Assembly: GCA_902534465.1 (NCBI GenBank)
Contig: CACAPU010000003.1
Coordinates: forward strand, 1 to 64,000
DNA from: an uncultured Pelagibacteraceae bacterium
GTDB lineage: Bacteria > Pseudomonadota > Alphaproteobacteria > Pelagibacterales > Pelagibacteraceae
Direction: 5' to 3'
DNA length: 64,000 bases
Positions 27,018 to 36,194 of the stretch are shown here, piece after piece. The notes under the pieces are model-generated. The model searched no databases. It was not told where the DNA came from and saw nothing but the letters and a program-made list of their open reading frames with translations. Both the position numbers and the translations under genes were made by a program. Position 1 is the first letter of the stretch; each line of letters opens with the position of its first letter.

Positions 27018-28328
27018 CTAATCCTCAAATCTAATTGGTTTTCCAGAAGGTTCTCCAATGATCTCGCCATCTTTCATTTTAATCTCTCCGTTTATAATTG
27101 TATAAACTGGGGTTCCCTTAAACTTATATCCATTAAAAGGCGACCAACCGCACTTACTTTCTATTTTATCATTTTTAATCTCAATAATTTTGTTCATGTC
27201 CACAATTGTAAAGTCTGCATCATACTCTTCCTTTATGAAACCTTTTCCTATAATTCCAAAAATTTTTGCAGGGTTCTCACATACAAGATTCATTAATTGT
27301 TCAAGCGATAATTTACCATCATTTACATGATTAAGCATTACAGGCATTAAAGTTTGAACTCCTGGCATTCCAGACGGCGTATCAGGATACTCTTTGTCTT
27401 TATTCTCTTTTAGATGTGGAGCATGATCAGAGCCAATTGTATCATTATAATTATTTCTTACTGCATACCATAAACGATCATAATGACTTTTATCTCTTAA
27501 GGGCGGATTCATTTGAGCATAAGTTCCAAGTTTATCATAGCAGTCAGGTGCATATATGGTTAAATGTTGTGGAGTAATCTCAAAAGTAATATTGCCTTTA
27601 TTCTGAGATAAAAAATCTATTTCTTGTTTAGTAGTGATATGTAAGATGTGAGCTTTTTTACCTAGTCTTTTTGCAATTTTAACAATTTTTCTTGTCGATG
27701 AAATTGCACATTCTTCATCCCTCCAAATAGGATGAGAATGAACGTTACCTTTTTCTCTTAATTTTTTTCTTAAATTTAATATATCTTCATCCTCTGAATG
27801 GACTGCAACAATTTTTGACGTGCTTTCAAATACTTTTTCTATATCTTCTTCTTTATGAACTAAAAGGGTACCTGTTGAAGAACCAGCAAATAACTTAACT
27901 CCACAACACCCCTCTAACCCTTTAAGACTCGCTAATTCACTTTGATTGGTAGGAGTGGCACCAAAATAAAATGCGTGATTACAATACATTCTATTTTTTG
28001 CTAGATCTATTTTTCTTTGAAATTCTTTCTGATTTGTAGTTGCTGGATTAGTGTTTGGCATTTCAAAAACTGAAGTGATACCGCCAGCTATTGCTGCTCT
28101 ACTGCCTGTGTGCAAATCCTCGGTATCTGTTGAACCAGGTTCTCTAAAATGTGTTTGAGTATCTATGCAACCAGGTAGAACTGTAAGTCCATTTGCATCT
28201 ATTGTTTGACTAGCCTTTTCTGCTAGTTTTCCAATTTTTGTAATCTTGCTATTTTGAATGCCTATATCAACATCTTTCAGATCTTTATCAATATAGCATT
28301 TTCCATTTTTAATAATAAGATCTAACAT
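27018..28328 (-). CDS. dihydroorotase-like amidohydrolase with Gln for first metal His
   Basis: The 436-residue protein aligns along the type I dihydroorotase pattern: DTQTHFREPG (about 56-65) and FEMPNTNPAT (about 89-98), then the metal-binding lysine region GVKLFAGSSTG (about 143-153), HSEDEDIL, HILHITT and IGSDHAPHLKEN (about 298-309). The HxH metal motif reads QxH here, since the first histidine is replaced. I recall similar Gln in an alphaproteobacterial dihydroorotase clade. It converges on prpE with a six-base gap. No other pyrimidine gene is in the window, so a role in pyrimidine synthesis is likely but not certain. Confidence 0.72.
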   Translation of the reverse strand: MLDLIIKNGKCYIDKDLKDVDIGIQNSKITKIGKLAEKASQTIDANGLTVLPGCIDTQTHFREPGSTDTEDLHTGSRAAIAGGITSVFEMPNTNPATTNQKEFQRKIDLAKNRMYCNHAFYFGATPTNQSELASLKGLEGCCGVKLFAGSSTGTLLVHKEEDIEKVFESTSKIVAVHSEDEDILNLRKKLREKGNVHSHPIWRDEECAISSTRKIVKIAKRLGKKAHILHITTKQEIDFLSQNKGNITFEITPQHLTIYAPDCYDKLGTYAQMNPPLRDKSHYDRLWYAVRNNYNDTIGSDHAPHLKENKDKEYPDTPSGMPGVQTLMPVMLNHVNDGKLSLEQLMNLVCENPAKIFGIIGKGFIKEEYDADFTIVDMNKIIEIKNDKIESKCGWSPFNGYKFKGTPVYTIINGEIKMKDGEIIGEPSGKPIRFED

Positions 28329-28370
28329 TATTAGAAAAAGTACTTATATCATTTGTTATAATATTACAAT

Positions 28371-29249
28371 ATGAATAGAAAAGTTTACATATTAGAAGAT
28401 AGAGGGCTTCTCTATATAAATGGAGATGACGCAAAAGAATTTTTACAAAATATAATTACAAACAATATTGAAAACGTATCAGAAGATAGAAGTTGTTTTT
28501 CAGTTCTTTTAACTCCACAAGGAAAATATCTTTACGATTTTATAATTATTAAACATAAATCAGGGTTTCTTTTAGATTGTGAAAAAAAAATTATTGATGA
28601 TTTATATAAAAAATTAAATCTTTACAAACTAAGGTCAAAGGTAGAAATATTAAATCTTAGCAATGAGTTCATTGTAGCAAGCTTAAGTAAAGAAAAATTT
28701 TTAGAAATAGAAAATTCTAAAAATAAAGAAGGCTCAACAATTAAATTTAGAGAAGATCCTATCTTTTTGGACCCAAGATCTAAAGAATTAGGAGCTAGAC
28801 TAATAATTAATTTAGAAAAATTATATTTATCATTGAAAAAATTAGGATTAGAAATTTCAGGAGTTGATGAATACTACAATCATAGTCATTTATTAGGGAT
28901 CCCCCAAGTTGATACAAAATTTTTACAAGATAAAATTTTTGGAATTGAGTGTAACTTTGAGGAATTGAATGGGATTGATTTTAGAAAAGGATGTTATGTT
29001 GGACAAGAGAATACTGCAAGAATTAAACTTAAAGATAAACTTAACAAAAGATTGTTTGCAATCAAAGTTTTGGAAGGTCAAATCAATAGTGAGGAAATAA
29101 CTTTTAAAAATAAAAATATTGGAAGGTTATTAATAAATAATAAATATCCATTTGCTCTATTTAAGCTAGAAAATAAAAAATTTGATTTTGATGTTGATCT
29201 AAAATGTGGAGATGCAAAAATTAAAGCACTTAAACCATGCTGGTTTTAA
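28371..29249 (+). CDS. ygfZ: YgfZ/GcvT-family folate-binding iron-sulfur repair protein
   Basis: The signature KGCYVGQE (in FRKGCYVGQENTARIK, about 206-221) identifies the YgfZ family. These proteins support maintenance of iron-sulfur enzymes with tetrahydrofolate. The N-terminus (VYILEDRGLLYINGDDAKEF) and FLQNIITNNI match the GcvT-like fold. At 292 residues the length fits. It diverges from the dihydroorotase-like gene and meets the MazG-like gene with a one-base gap between stops. It is not linked to glycine-cleavage genes in this window, so GcvT itself is not a likely alternative. Confidence 0.88.
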   Translation: MNRKVYILEDRGLLYINGDDAKEFLQNIITNNIENVSEDRSCFSVLLTPQGKYLYDFIIIKHKSGFLLDCEKKIIDDLYKKLNLYKLRSKVEILNLSNEFIVASLSKEKFLEIENSKNKEGSTIKFREDPIFLDPRSKELGARLIINLEKLYLSLKKLGLEISGVDEYYNHSHLLGIPQVDTKFLQDKIFGIECNFEELNGIDFRKGCYVGQENTARIKLKDKLNKRLFAIKVLEGQINSEEITFKNKNIGRLLINNKYPFALFKLENKKFDFDVDLKCGDAKIKALKPCWF

Positions 29250-29250
29250 A

Positions 29251-29622
29251 TTATTTTATAAATTTTGATAAATCCGGTTTAAAATAATCAGGTCCTTTCA
29301 TAACTTTTCCAAATTCGTTAAATATAGGTTTTCCATCTTTTCCTAATTTACTCATGTTAGATTTTTGAACTTCATCAAAACATTTATCTAAATTAATACC
29401 AAATGCATGACCTGCTCCATAGGTGACATACAATATATCTGTTAAAGCATCTGCAACTTCAGTTAAATTTTTATCTGATATAGCTTGTTTGAGTTCCTCT
29501 AATTCCTCATTAATAAGTGATATTCTTAATGAATTTATTTTATCTGTACTTAAGCTTGATGAAACTTTAACATCTTGATTAAAAGTTTTCATAAACAAAC
29601 CAACCTTTTCAAAATTTGTCAT
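29251..29622 (-). CDS. MazG/PRA-PH-like nucleotide pyrophosphohydrolase
   Basis: The 123-residue protein shows the all-alpha NTP-PPase metal motif: an EELEELKQ cluster (about 36-43) and EVADALTDILYVTYGAG (about 56-72), i.e. ExxE...ExxD. The C-terminal segment GKPIFNEFGKVMKGPDYFKP is also seen in PRA-PH-like small proteins of bacteria and phages. It would hydrolyse nucleoside or phosphoribosyl-ATP pyrophosphate bonds, perhaps for nucleotide clean-up. It diverges from fumC. Its stop abuts that of ygfZ. Which nucleotide it prefers cannot be told. Confidence 0.85.
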   Translation of the reverse strand: MTNFEKVGLFMKTFNQDVKVSSSLSTDKINSLRISLINEELEELKQAISDKNLTEVADALTDILYVTYGAGHAFGINLDKCFDEVQKSNMSKLGKDGKPIFNEFGKVMKGPDYFKPDLSKFIK

Positions 29623-29689
29623 TTTGCTCCTATATGATTTTAATATTTTTTAATGTATAGTTGTTACAATATACTCTCAAAATAATATT

Positions 29690-31078
29690 ATGAAATTTAG
29701 AAAAGAATATGACAGTATTGGCTTTATTAATGTGCCTGTGGATAAGTATTGGGGAGCATCTACTCAAAGATCAAAGAAATACTTTGATATTGGCGATGCT
29801 TTAGTTAGACCAAAATTAATAAAGTCTATAGCTATAATAAAAAAGGCTGCAGCTATTACAAACTTTAAAAATAAAGATATTAGTTCAAAAATATATAAAT
29901 CAATTATTAAAGCCGCCAGTGAAGTAATTAATGGAAAATTAGATAGTCATTTTCCACTTAAAGTTTGGCAAACTGGTTCGGGTACTCAAACAAATATGAA
30001 TGTAAATGAAGTAATATCGAATAGGGCTATTGAAATACTAAAAGGAAAAAAAGGAACAAAAAAACCCGTACATCCAAACGATCATGTAAATAAATCTCAA
30101 TCTACCAATGATGTATTTCCAACTGCAATGCATATTGCTATAGCTATGGAAACTAGAGAAAAACTATTACCAAGTTTAAATCTATTAAATAAAGAATTAA
30201 TAAAAAAAGTAAGAGAATTTAATAAAATTGTAAAAATAGGACGTACTCACCTTCAAGATGCAACTCCCTTGTCATTAGGACAAGAATTTTCGGGTTATCA
30301 GACACAATTGAAAGAATGTATAAAAAGAATTGAGTCATCTTTAAGTGAAATTTACTTTCTTGCTCAAGGTGGTACCGCCGTTGGTACTGGAATAAATACA
30401 AAAAAGAATTTTGATAAGAAAATAGTTAATGAAATAAAAAAAATTACAAAGTTACCTTTTAAGCCAGCTAAAAATAAGTTTGCTGCATTGGCTGCTCATG
30501 ATGCGATTGTAAATTATTCAGGTACACTAAATACAACTGCAGTATGTTTAATGAAGATTGCAAACGATATACGATTTTTAGGATCTGGTCCTAGGGCAGG
30601 ATATGGAGAATTAATACTTCCAGAAAATGAACCAGGATCTTCTATAATGCCTGGCAAAGTAAACCCAACTCAATGTGAAGCGGTGACAATGGTTTGTGTA
30701 AAAGTAATAGGAAATCACAATGGAATTACTATGGCAGGATCACACGGTCATTTTGAACTTAATGTTTTCAAGCCTTTAATAATTCATAATGTTCTTCAAT
30801 CAATTCAGATATTATCAGATAGTACAAAAAGTTTTGCTAAATATTGTATATCAGGGCTAAAGGCAGACAAAAATAGAATTAAACATTTGGTTGATAATTC
30901 ATTAATGTTAGTAACTGCTTTATCTCCAAAAATTGGTTACGATAATGCTGCAAAGATTGCAAAAAAAGCATTAAAAAATAAAACCACTCTAAAAATTGAA
31001 GCGATGAAAACAGGTCTAATTAATGAGAGGGAATACGATAAAATTGTAGATCCATATAAAATGATTAAACCTAATTAA
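29690..31078 (+). CDS. fumC: class II fumarate hydratase
   Basis: It hydrates fumarate to malate in the TCA cycle. The 462-residue protein has the fumarase/aspartase signature [15 protein letters not shown] (about 317-331). It also has [16 protein letters not shown] (about 94-109) and [15 protein letters not shown] (about 132-146), which distinguish FumC from aspartase and argininosuccinate lyase. [19 protein letters not shown] (about 186-204) is conserved. The gene is plus-strand, with the minus-strand AsmA-like gene overlapping by four bases at its end. Confidence 0.96.
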   Translation: MKFRKEYDSIGFINVPVDKYWGASTQRSKKYFDIGDALVRPKLIKSIAIIKKAAAITNFKNKDISSKIYKSIIKAASEVINGKLDSHFPLKVWQTGSGTQTNMNVNEVISNRAIEILKGKKGTKKPVHPNDHVNKSQSTNDVFPTAMHIAIAMETREKLLPSLNLLNKELIKKVREFNKIVKIGRTHLQDATPLSLGQEFSGYQTQLKECIKRIESSLSEIYFLAQGGTAVGTGINTKKNFDKKIVNEIKKITKLPFKPAKNKFAALAAHDAIVNYSGTLNTTAVCLMKIANDIRFLGSGPRAGYGELILPENEPGSSIMPGKVNPTQCEAVTMVCVKVIGNHNGITMAGSHGHFELNVFKPLIIHNVLQSIQILSDSTKSFAKYCISGLKADKNRIKHLVDNSLMLVTALSPKIGYDNAAKIAKKALKNKTTLKIEAMKTGLINEREYDKIVDPYKMIKPN

Positions 31079-32466
31079 TCATTGAGAAACCTTTTAACCA
31101 ATGATTTAAGCTCCTGAGTGTTTTTTACATTATAAATTAGTTTTTCCTTACTTTTATCTAAAAAATTCCTTTTATTTATTTTTATATCAAATAATGAAAT
31201 TGAGTTTTTGGTAATATTTTTTTTTATTTTAAAAGATATTTTATCTAAGTCGTTTACTTTCTTTCTGTTTAATTGGAATTTTTTAGCAAAATTTTTATTG
31301 TTTTTAATTTTCATAATATTATATGAATTAAAAATCATTTCACCATCTTCCTCTTTATAATAAATTTCTGACTCAATAACACCTATGTCACTTAAATTAA
31401 ATACTACTTTGTCTGCATTAATAGAATTTTCTCTAATATTAAAACTAATATAACCATCTCTTAAAAGTTCATGTTCAATATTAGATAATGATAATTTTAA
31501 AAATCCATTTAAATTCCCTATTAAATCAGATTTTAAATTTAGTATTGAGAAAACTAATTCATCTATCAAAAAATTTAACTTTTGCTTATTTAAAATTATA
31601 TTGGAATTTAAATAGAATGGTTTTAATTCAATTTTTGTATCAATTTTTATGTCATTATTATTATCAGGAGATTTTAAAAAAATTTTATTATTTTGTAGTT
31701 GATAGTCAATCTCAACATTATTATTTAAAAAGTTTATAAATGTTGATCCTTTAAAATCTGAACTATTATCAAAATTCAACTTATTTTTAATCGAAATATT
31801 AGGTATTTTAAAATCTATTTCGATCTGAGAATTAAGTTGAGAATTAAATTCTTTTTTCCAAATAGATTTAAAATTTAAATCAAAAATATTTCCATAAATA
31901 TGTAACTTTTTAAAATTATCTTTATTTGAGGTTGTGAAAATTATTTTTTCGATAGGAGATATTACTAAAGTTTCGTTTTTTTCATCCAATATAAATATTT
32001 TACTTTTTTTAATATAGATTGGTTTACTTTCGCTATAGTGAAAATAATGTCTTAAAACTTTATATTCTTTTTTTTTTAATAAAAAATTGTTATTTTGTAT
32101 TTCAACCTTTTGGAAATTTAATTTCGATTTCGGGTACAAATTTTTTGAGTCCAAAAAAACTCTCAATTTATCGATATCAACCAACATTGCTTCCCCACTA
32201 CTTTTATCAATTGATAATGATGAATTAGTAATTAATAAATGAGGCTTAGGTAATAATTGGTACTTTATGTCACCATTAATATTTAGTTTAATATTAAAAT
32301 CAGAATAAAATTTTTCCTCAATATTGTTTTCTATACTTTTATAATTAAATAAAACTGGTATTGATAAATAAATGCCAAATGAAAAAAATAATACGATTAT
32401 TAAAAATATGCTTTTAACAAAGTTTGATAGTTTGTTATTTTTTTTCATAAATTCAATATCGCTCAA
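31075..32466 (-). CDS. AsmA-like membrane-anchored protein
   Basis: A single N-terminal hydrophobic helix (about residues 14-35, [20 protein letters not shown]) precedes about 425 residues of beta-rich, Asn/Lys/Asp-rich sequence with [20 protein letters not shown], the motif pattern at the start of AsmA-family proteins. These link inner membrane and envelope, in some cases moving phospholipids. At 463 residues it is short among AsmA proteins. It diverges from uvrD by 18 bases. The extreme AT composition makes domain limits vague. The identification rests on the N-terminal helix and the PxPHL pattern. Confidence 0.65.
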   Translation of the reverse strand: MSDIEFMKKNNKLSNFVKSIFLIIVLFFSFGIYLSIPVLFNYKSIENNIEEKFYSDFNIKLNINGDIKYQLLPKPHLLITNSSLSIDKSSGEAMLVDIDKLRVFLDSKNLYPKSKLNFQKVEIQNNNFLLKKKEYKVLRHYFHYSESKPIYIKKSKIFILDEKNETLVISPIEKIIFTTSNKDNFKKLHIYGNIFDLNFKSIWKKEFNSQLNSQIEIDFKIPNISIKNKLNFDNSSDFKGSTFINFLNNNVEIDYQLQNNKIFLKSPDNNNDIKIDTKIELKPFYLNSNIILNKQKLNFLIDELVFSILNLKSDLIGNLNGFLKLSLSNIEHELLRDGYISFNIRENSINADKVVFNLSDIGVIESEIYYKEEDGEMIFNSYNIMKIKNNKNFAKKFQLNRKKVNDLDKISFKIKKNITKNSISLFDIKINKRNFLDKSKEKLIYNVKNTQELKSLVKRFLND

Positions 32467-32484
32467 ATTAAAAAAAAATAAACG

Positions 32485-34512
32485 ATGAATTTAGACTATT
32501 TAACAAAACTCAATAAAAATCAGGAGGAAGCAGTTTTACATTTAAACGGACCGCTTTTGATAGTTGCTGGTGCAGGTTCAGGAAAAACAAGGGTCCTAAC
32601 AGCCAGAATTGCCCATATTGTTAAGCAACACAAAGCATTTCCTAATCAAGTTTTAGCTGTAACATTTACAAATAAAGCTGCAAAAGAAATGCAGTTGAGG
32701 GTATCAAAATTTTTAAGAAAAGAAGCAACAGGTTTACCATGGCTAGGCACTTTCCACTCAATAAGCGCAAAAATATTAAGAAAACATGCTGAAGCAGCCG
32801 GTTTAAAATCAAATTTTTCGATAATTGATCAAGATGATCAAGTAAGATTAATAAAAAATATCTGCAAATCTGAGAATATAGACACAAAAAAAATATCACC
32901 TAAATATATTTTGGCCGTAATTGATAAATGGAAAAATAAAGGGTTTTACCCTAATGAAGTAGTACTGAAACGTAAAGATATTTTAGAAAAAAGTTTCCTA
33001 GGTATTTATAAAATATATCAACAGAAATTGATTGATTTAAATGCTGCTGATTTTAGTGACTTAATACTTCATACAGTCAAAATTTTTGAAAAACACAATG
33101 ATATATCAAAAATGTATTCTAAAAAATTCAAATATATTTTGGTAGATGAATATCAAGATACAAATTATATACAAAGTGAATGGCTAAAATATTTAGCTGA
33201 ATATAATCAAAATATTTGTTGCGTTGGAGATGATGATCAATCCATATACAGTTGGAGGGGTGCTGAAATTAAGAATTTTCTTCAATTCGAAAGTATTTAC
33301 AAAAATACTAAAATTATCAGATTAGAAAAAAATTATAGATCTACTCAAAATATTTTGAATGTTGCATCAAATATAATTGAAAATAACCAAAATAGAGTGG
33401 GAAAAAAACTTTTTACTGATCAAGAAGAAGGTGAGCTAGTATCTTTAAACTGCTTTAGAAATGTTAAAGATGAAGCAACTGAGATTAGTTCTAATATAGA
33501 AGAGTTTAAAAAAAAATTTTCATTAAATGAAGTTGCAATACTTGTCAGGGCAATATTTCAAACAAGAGAGTTTGAAGAAAGATTTTTGAAAATAGGCATA
33601 CCTTACAGAATTATTGGAGGAATAAAATTTTATGAAAGAGCCGAAGTAAAAGATTGTGTTGCCTATTTAAAAACAGTGTACCAACCACAAGATGATTTAT
33701 CATTTGAGAGAATTTTAAATGTTCCGAGAAGATCTATTGGGGATACAACTGTAAAAGCAATTAATAATTTTGCTAAATTAAATAAATGTTCTTTAGAAGT
33801 TGCTTCAAAAAAATTAATTGAACAGAACAAAATTAAGCCCAAAACAAAAATAGGTTTGAATTCATTGTTAAATCTTTTAGCCAAATGGAGAAATGATTTA
33901 AATGAAAGAATGAGTCACAATAAACTTTTACAAACAATTTTGGATGAATCTGGATATAGTGAAATGCTTAAGAATAAAAAAGATTTAGAAAATGAAAATA
34001 GGTTAGAAAATATAAAAGAATTACTAAATGCGATGAAAGAATTTGACAATTTAGAGAGTTTCTTGGAGCATGTTGCTCTCGCAACATCGTTAGACCAAGA
34101 CTGGCAAAGCGAAAAGGTTAATTTAATGACAATTCATGCTTCTAAAGGTTTGGAGTTTGATGTTGTGTTTCTTCCAGGATGGGAAGAAGGTTTGTTTCCA
34201 CATCAAAAAAGCATTGAAGAAAAAGGCGAAAGTGGACTGGAAGAGGAGAGAAGATTAGCTTACGTGTCTATTACTAGAGCAAAAAAACTTGCAAAGATAT
34301 CATTCTCTATGAACAGATTTTATCAGGGTGACTGGATTGATAGTATGGCATCAAGATTTGTTGATGAACTTCCTGACGAGTATATAAAAAAAAACAATAA
34401 CTTTATAGACGAAAGAGAAGATGATTTTGAGTTCAACCAGGATATAAATTTTGATAATGATAGCGAAATTAGAAGTCCAGGTTGGTTAAGATATCAAAAA
34501 AAATTAAAATGA
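32485..34512 (+). CDS. UvrD/PcrA-type ATP-dependent DNA helicase
   Basis: This superfamily 1A 3'-5' helicase acts in repair and replication. Walker A is at about residues 28-37 (AGAGSGKTRV). Motif Ia is in AVTFTNKAAKEMQ, motif II in LVDEYQDTNYIQ (about 220-231), motif III in CVGDDDQSIYSWRGAE (about 248-263) and motifs V/VI in LMTIHASKGLEFDVVFLPG and RLAYVSITRAKK. At 675 residues the length fits UvrD or Rep; which orthologue is meant is uncertain. It overlaps the following aminopeptidase gene by ATGA, so they are coupled. Confidence 0.93.
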   Translation: MNLDYLTKLNKNQEEAVLHLNGPLLIVAGAGSGKTRVLTARIAHIVKQHKAFPNQVLAVTFTNKAAKEMQLRVSKFLRKEATGLPWLGTFHSISAKILRKHAEAAGLKSNFSIIDQDDQVRLIKNICKSENIDTKKISPKYILAVIDKWKNKGFYPNEVVLKRKDILEKSFLGIYKIYQQKLIDLNAADFSDLILHTVKIFEKHNDISKMYSKKFKYILVDEYQDTNYIQSEWLKYLAEYNQNICCVGDDDQSIYSWRGAEIKNFLQFESIYKNTKIIRLEKNYRSTQNILNVASNIIENNQNRVGKKLFTDQEEGELVSLNCFRNVKDEATEISSNIEEFKKKFSLNEVAILVRAIFQTREFEERFLKIGIPYRIIGGIKFYERAEVKDCVAYLKTVYQPQDDLSFERILNVPRRSIGDTTVKAINNFAKLNKCSLEVASKKLIEQNKIKPKTKIGLNSLLNLLAKWRNDLNERMSHNKLLQTILDESGYSEMLKNKKDLENENRLENIKELLNAMKEFDNLESFLEHVALATSLDQDWQSEKVNLMTIHASKGLEFDVVFLPGWEEGLFPHQKSIEEKGESGLEEERRLAYVSITRAKKLAKISFSMNRFYQGDWIDSMASRFVDELPDEYIKKNNNFIDEREDDFEFNQDINFDNDSEIRSPGWLRYQKKLK

Positions 34513-36194
34513 GTACTGAAATTAATAATATAATTGTAACAAATAATTTAGATGGATACATTCTGCCAAAAAATGATAACTATTTTACAGAGTATTCTAA
34601 AATTAACCATCTAAAATCTAATACAAATTTTTCTGGCTCAGCGGGATTTGCAATTTTTTTAAAAAATAAAAAATTTTTATTTGTTGATGGAAGGTATACT
34701 ATTCAAGCAGAAATTGAGGCTGGAAAAAAATTTAAAGTTTGTGAAATTCCTTATGTTTGGCCAAAAAATATTATAAAGAAAAAAAGTAAAATTGGTTTTA
34801 ATCCAAACCTCTTTACAAAGGAAACCTTAAATAAATATTTTGGAAATGAATACTGCTTAGTACCTGTAAATTTTGATTTTAATAATAAATATAAATATAA
34901 ATATAAAAATAAAAATCAATTTTTTTCTTTGAATTCTATTGTGGCAGGTGAAAGTGTGAATAAAAAAATTAATCGATTAATAAACATCATGAAAAAAAAA
35001 AGAATTGATTATAACTTCATAAGCTCAGGTGAAAATATTTGTTGGCTTCTAAATATAAGAGGTAAGGATTTGCCTAATTCCCCTGTTGCTAATTGTAAAA
35101 TAGTATTAACAAAAAATAAAAAAATATATTTTTTCTCTGATCGTGATAAAATTAATAAAATAAAATTTAGTCTAAAAAAATTTAAAATATATTTTTTTGA
35201 TGAAAATAGTATTTTGAAATGTTTAATTAATCTTGAAAAAGGAAATTTTTGTATTGATAGCAAAACCTGTTCAGTTTTCGAAGAGAGCTTAATAAGTTAT
35301 AAATTTAAAATTATTGAAAGAAAAGATCCTATTTATATTTTGAAATCTTTAAAAAATAGAACAGAAATAAAGAATATGATTAAAGCTCACATTGAAGATG
35401 GTATCGCTCTAACAAAATTTTTATATTGGGCAAAAAATCAAAAATTCAATAATCTCACAGAAAAAAAAATTGAAAAAAAACTAGAAAGTTTTAGAAAAAG
35501 AAGTGAGAATTATTTATACCCAAGTTTTGATACAATTGCTGGATCTGGACCGAATGGAGCAATTATACACTATAGGTCAGATAAATTTTCAAATAGATTA
35601 ATAAAAAAAAATGATTTACTACTAGTTGATTCTGGAGGCCAATATAAATGGGGAACTACGGATGTGACAAGGACAATATGTTTTTCTAAAGCCAAAAATA
35701 AAATCAAAGATATATTTACAAGAGTATTAAAAGGTCATATTGCTGTAGCTCTATCAAATATAAATCAAATGAAAAATGGACATAATATTGATAGATTAGC
35801 CAGAAAAAGTCTTAATTCTATTGGCTTAGATTATCGTCACGGCACAGGGCATGGAGTTGGAGCATTTCTTAATGTTCATGAAGGACCTCAAGGAATATCG
35901 AAAAATAATTATGTGCGATTAAAAGAGGGAATGGTTTTAAGTAATGAGCCTGGATTTTATAAAAAAAACGACTTTGGAATAAGAATTGAAAATTTAGTTT
36001 TTATAAGAAAGAAAAAATCAAAACTTTTTTTTGAAAATTTAACATTTGCACCAATAGATTTAGACTTAATTAATTATAAACTAATGACTAAAATAGAAAA
36101 AAATTATTTATTTAAATATCATTATGATGTTTATAAAAACCTTTCATCATTTTTAAATGATAATGAAAGAAAATGGTTAGCTAGTTTAATCTAA
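34509..36194 (+). CDS. pepP: Xaa-Pro aminopeptidase (M24B, two-domain)
   Basis: This metallopeptidase removes N-terminal residues preceding proline. I start at 34509 because that ATG forms an ATGA overlap with the uvrD stop; an upstream ATG at 34482 is inside uvrD. Metal ligands are visible: DSGGQYKWGTTDVTRT (about 371-386), HGTGHGVGAFLNVHEGPQ (about 443-460), EPGFYK and ENLVF. An N-terminal creatinase-like domain contains FVDGRYTIQAEIEAG (about 58-72). It is longer than E. coli PepP, resembling the cytosolic APP1/XPP type, so the gene symbol is provisional. It ends overlapping the ligA stop. Confidence 0.87.
   Translation: MSTEINNIIVTNNLDGYILPKNDNYFTEYSKINHLKSNTNFSGSAGFAIFLKNKKFLFVDGRYTIQAEIEAGKKFKVCEIPYVWPKNIIKKKSKIGFNPNLFTKETLNKYFGNEYCLVPVNFDFNNKYKYKYKNKNQFFSLNSIVAGESVNKKINRLINIMKKKRIDYNFISSGENICWLLNIRGKDLPNSPVANCKIVLTKNKKIYFFSDRDKINKIKFSLKKFKIYFFDENSILKCLINLEKGNFCIDSKTCSVFEESLISYKFKIIERKDPIYILKSLKNRTEIKNMIKAHIEDGIALTKFLYWAKNQKFNNLTEKKIEKKLESFRKRSENYLYPSFDTIAGSGPNGAIIHYRSDKFSNRLIKKNDLLLVDSGGQYKWGTTDVTRTICFSKAKNKIKDIFTRVLKGHIAVALSNINQMKNGHNIDRLARKSLNSIGLDYRHGTGHGVGAFLNVHEGPQGISKNNYVRLKEGMVLSNEPGFYKKNDFGIRIENLVFIRKKKSKLFFENLTFAPIDLDLINYKLMTKIEKNYLFKYHYDVYKNLSSFLNDNERKWLASLI

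Noticed and set aside
34482-34508. Earlier start of the aminopeptidase gene
   Set aside because: It lies inside uvrD; the ATGA overlap at 34509 fits the coupling seen throughout the window.
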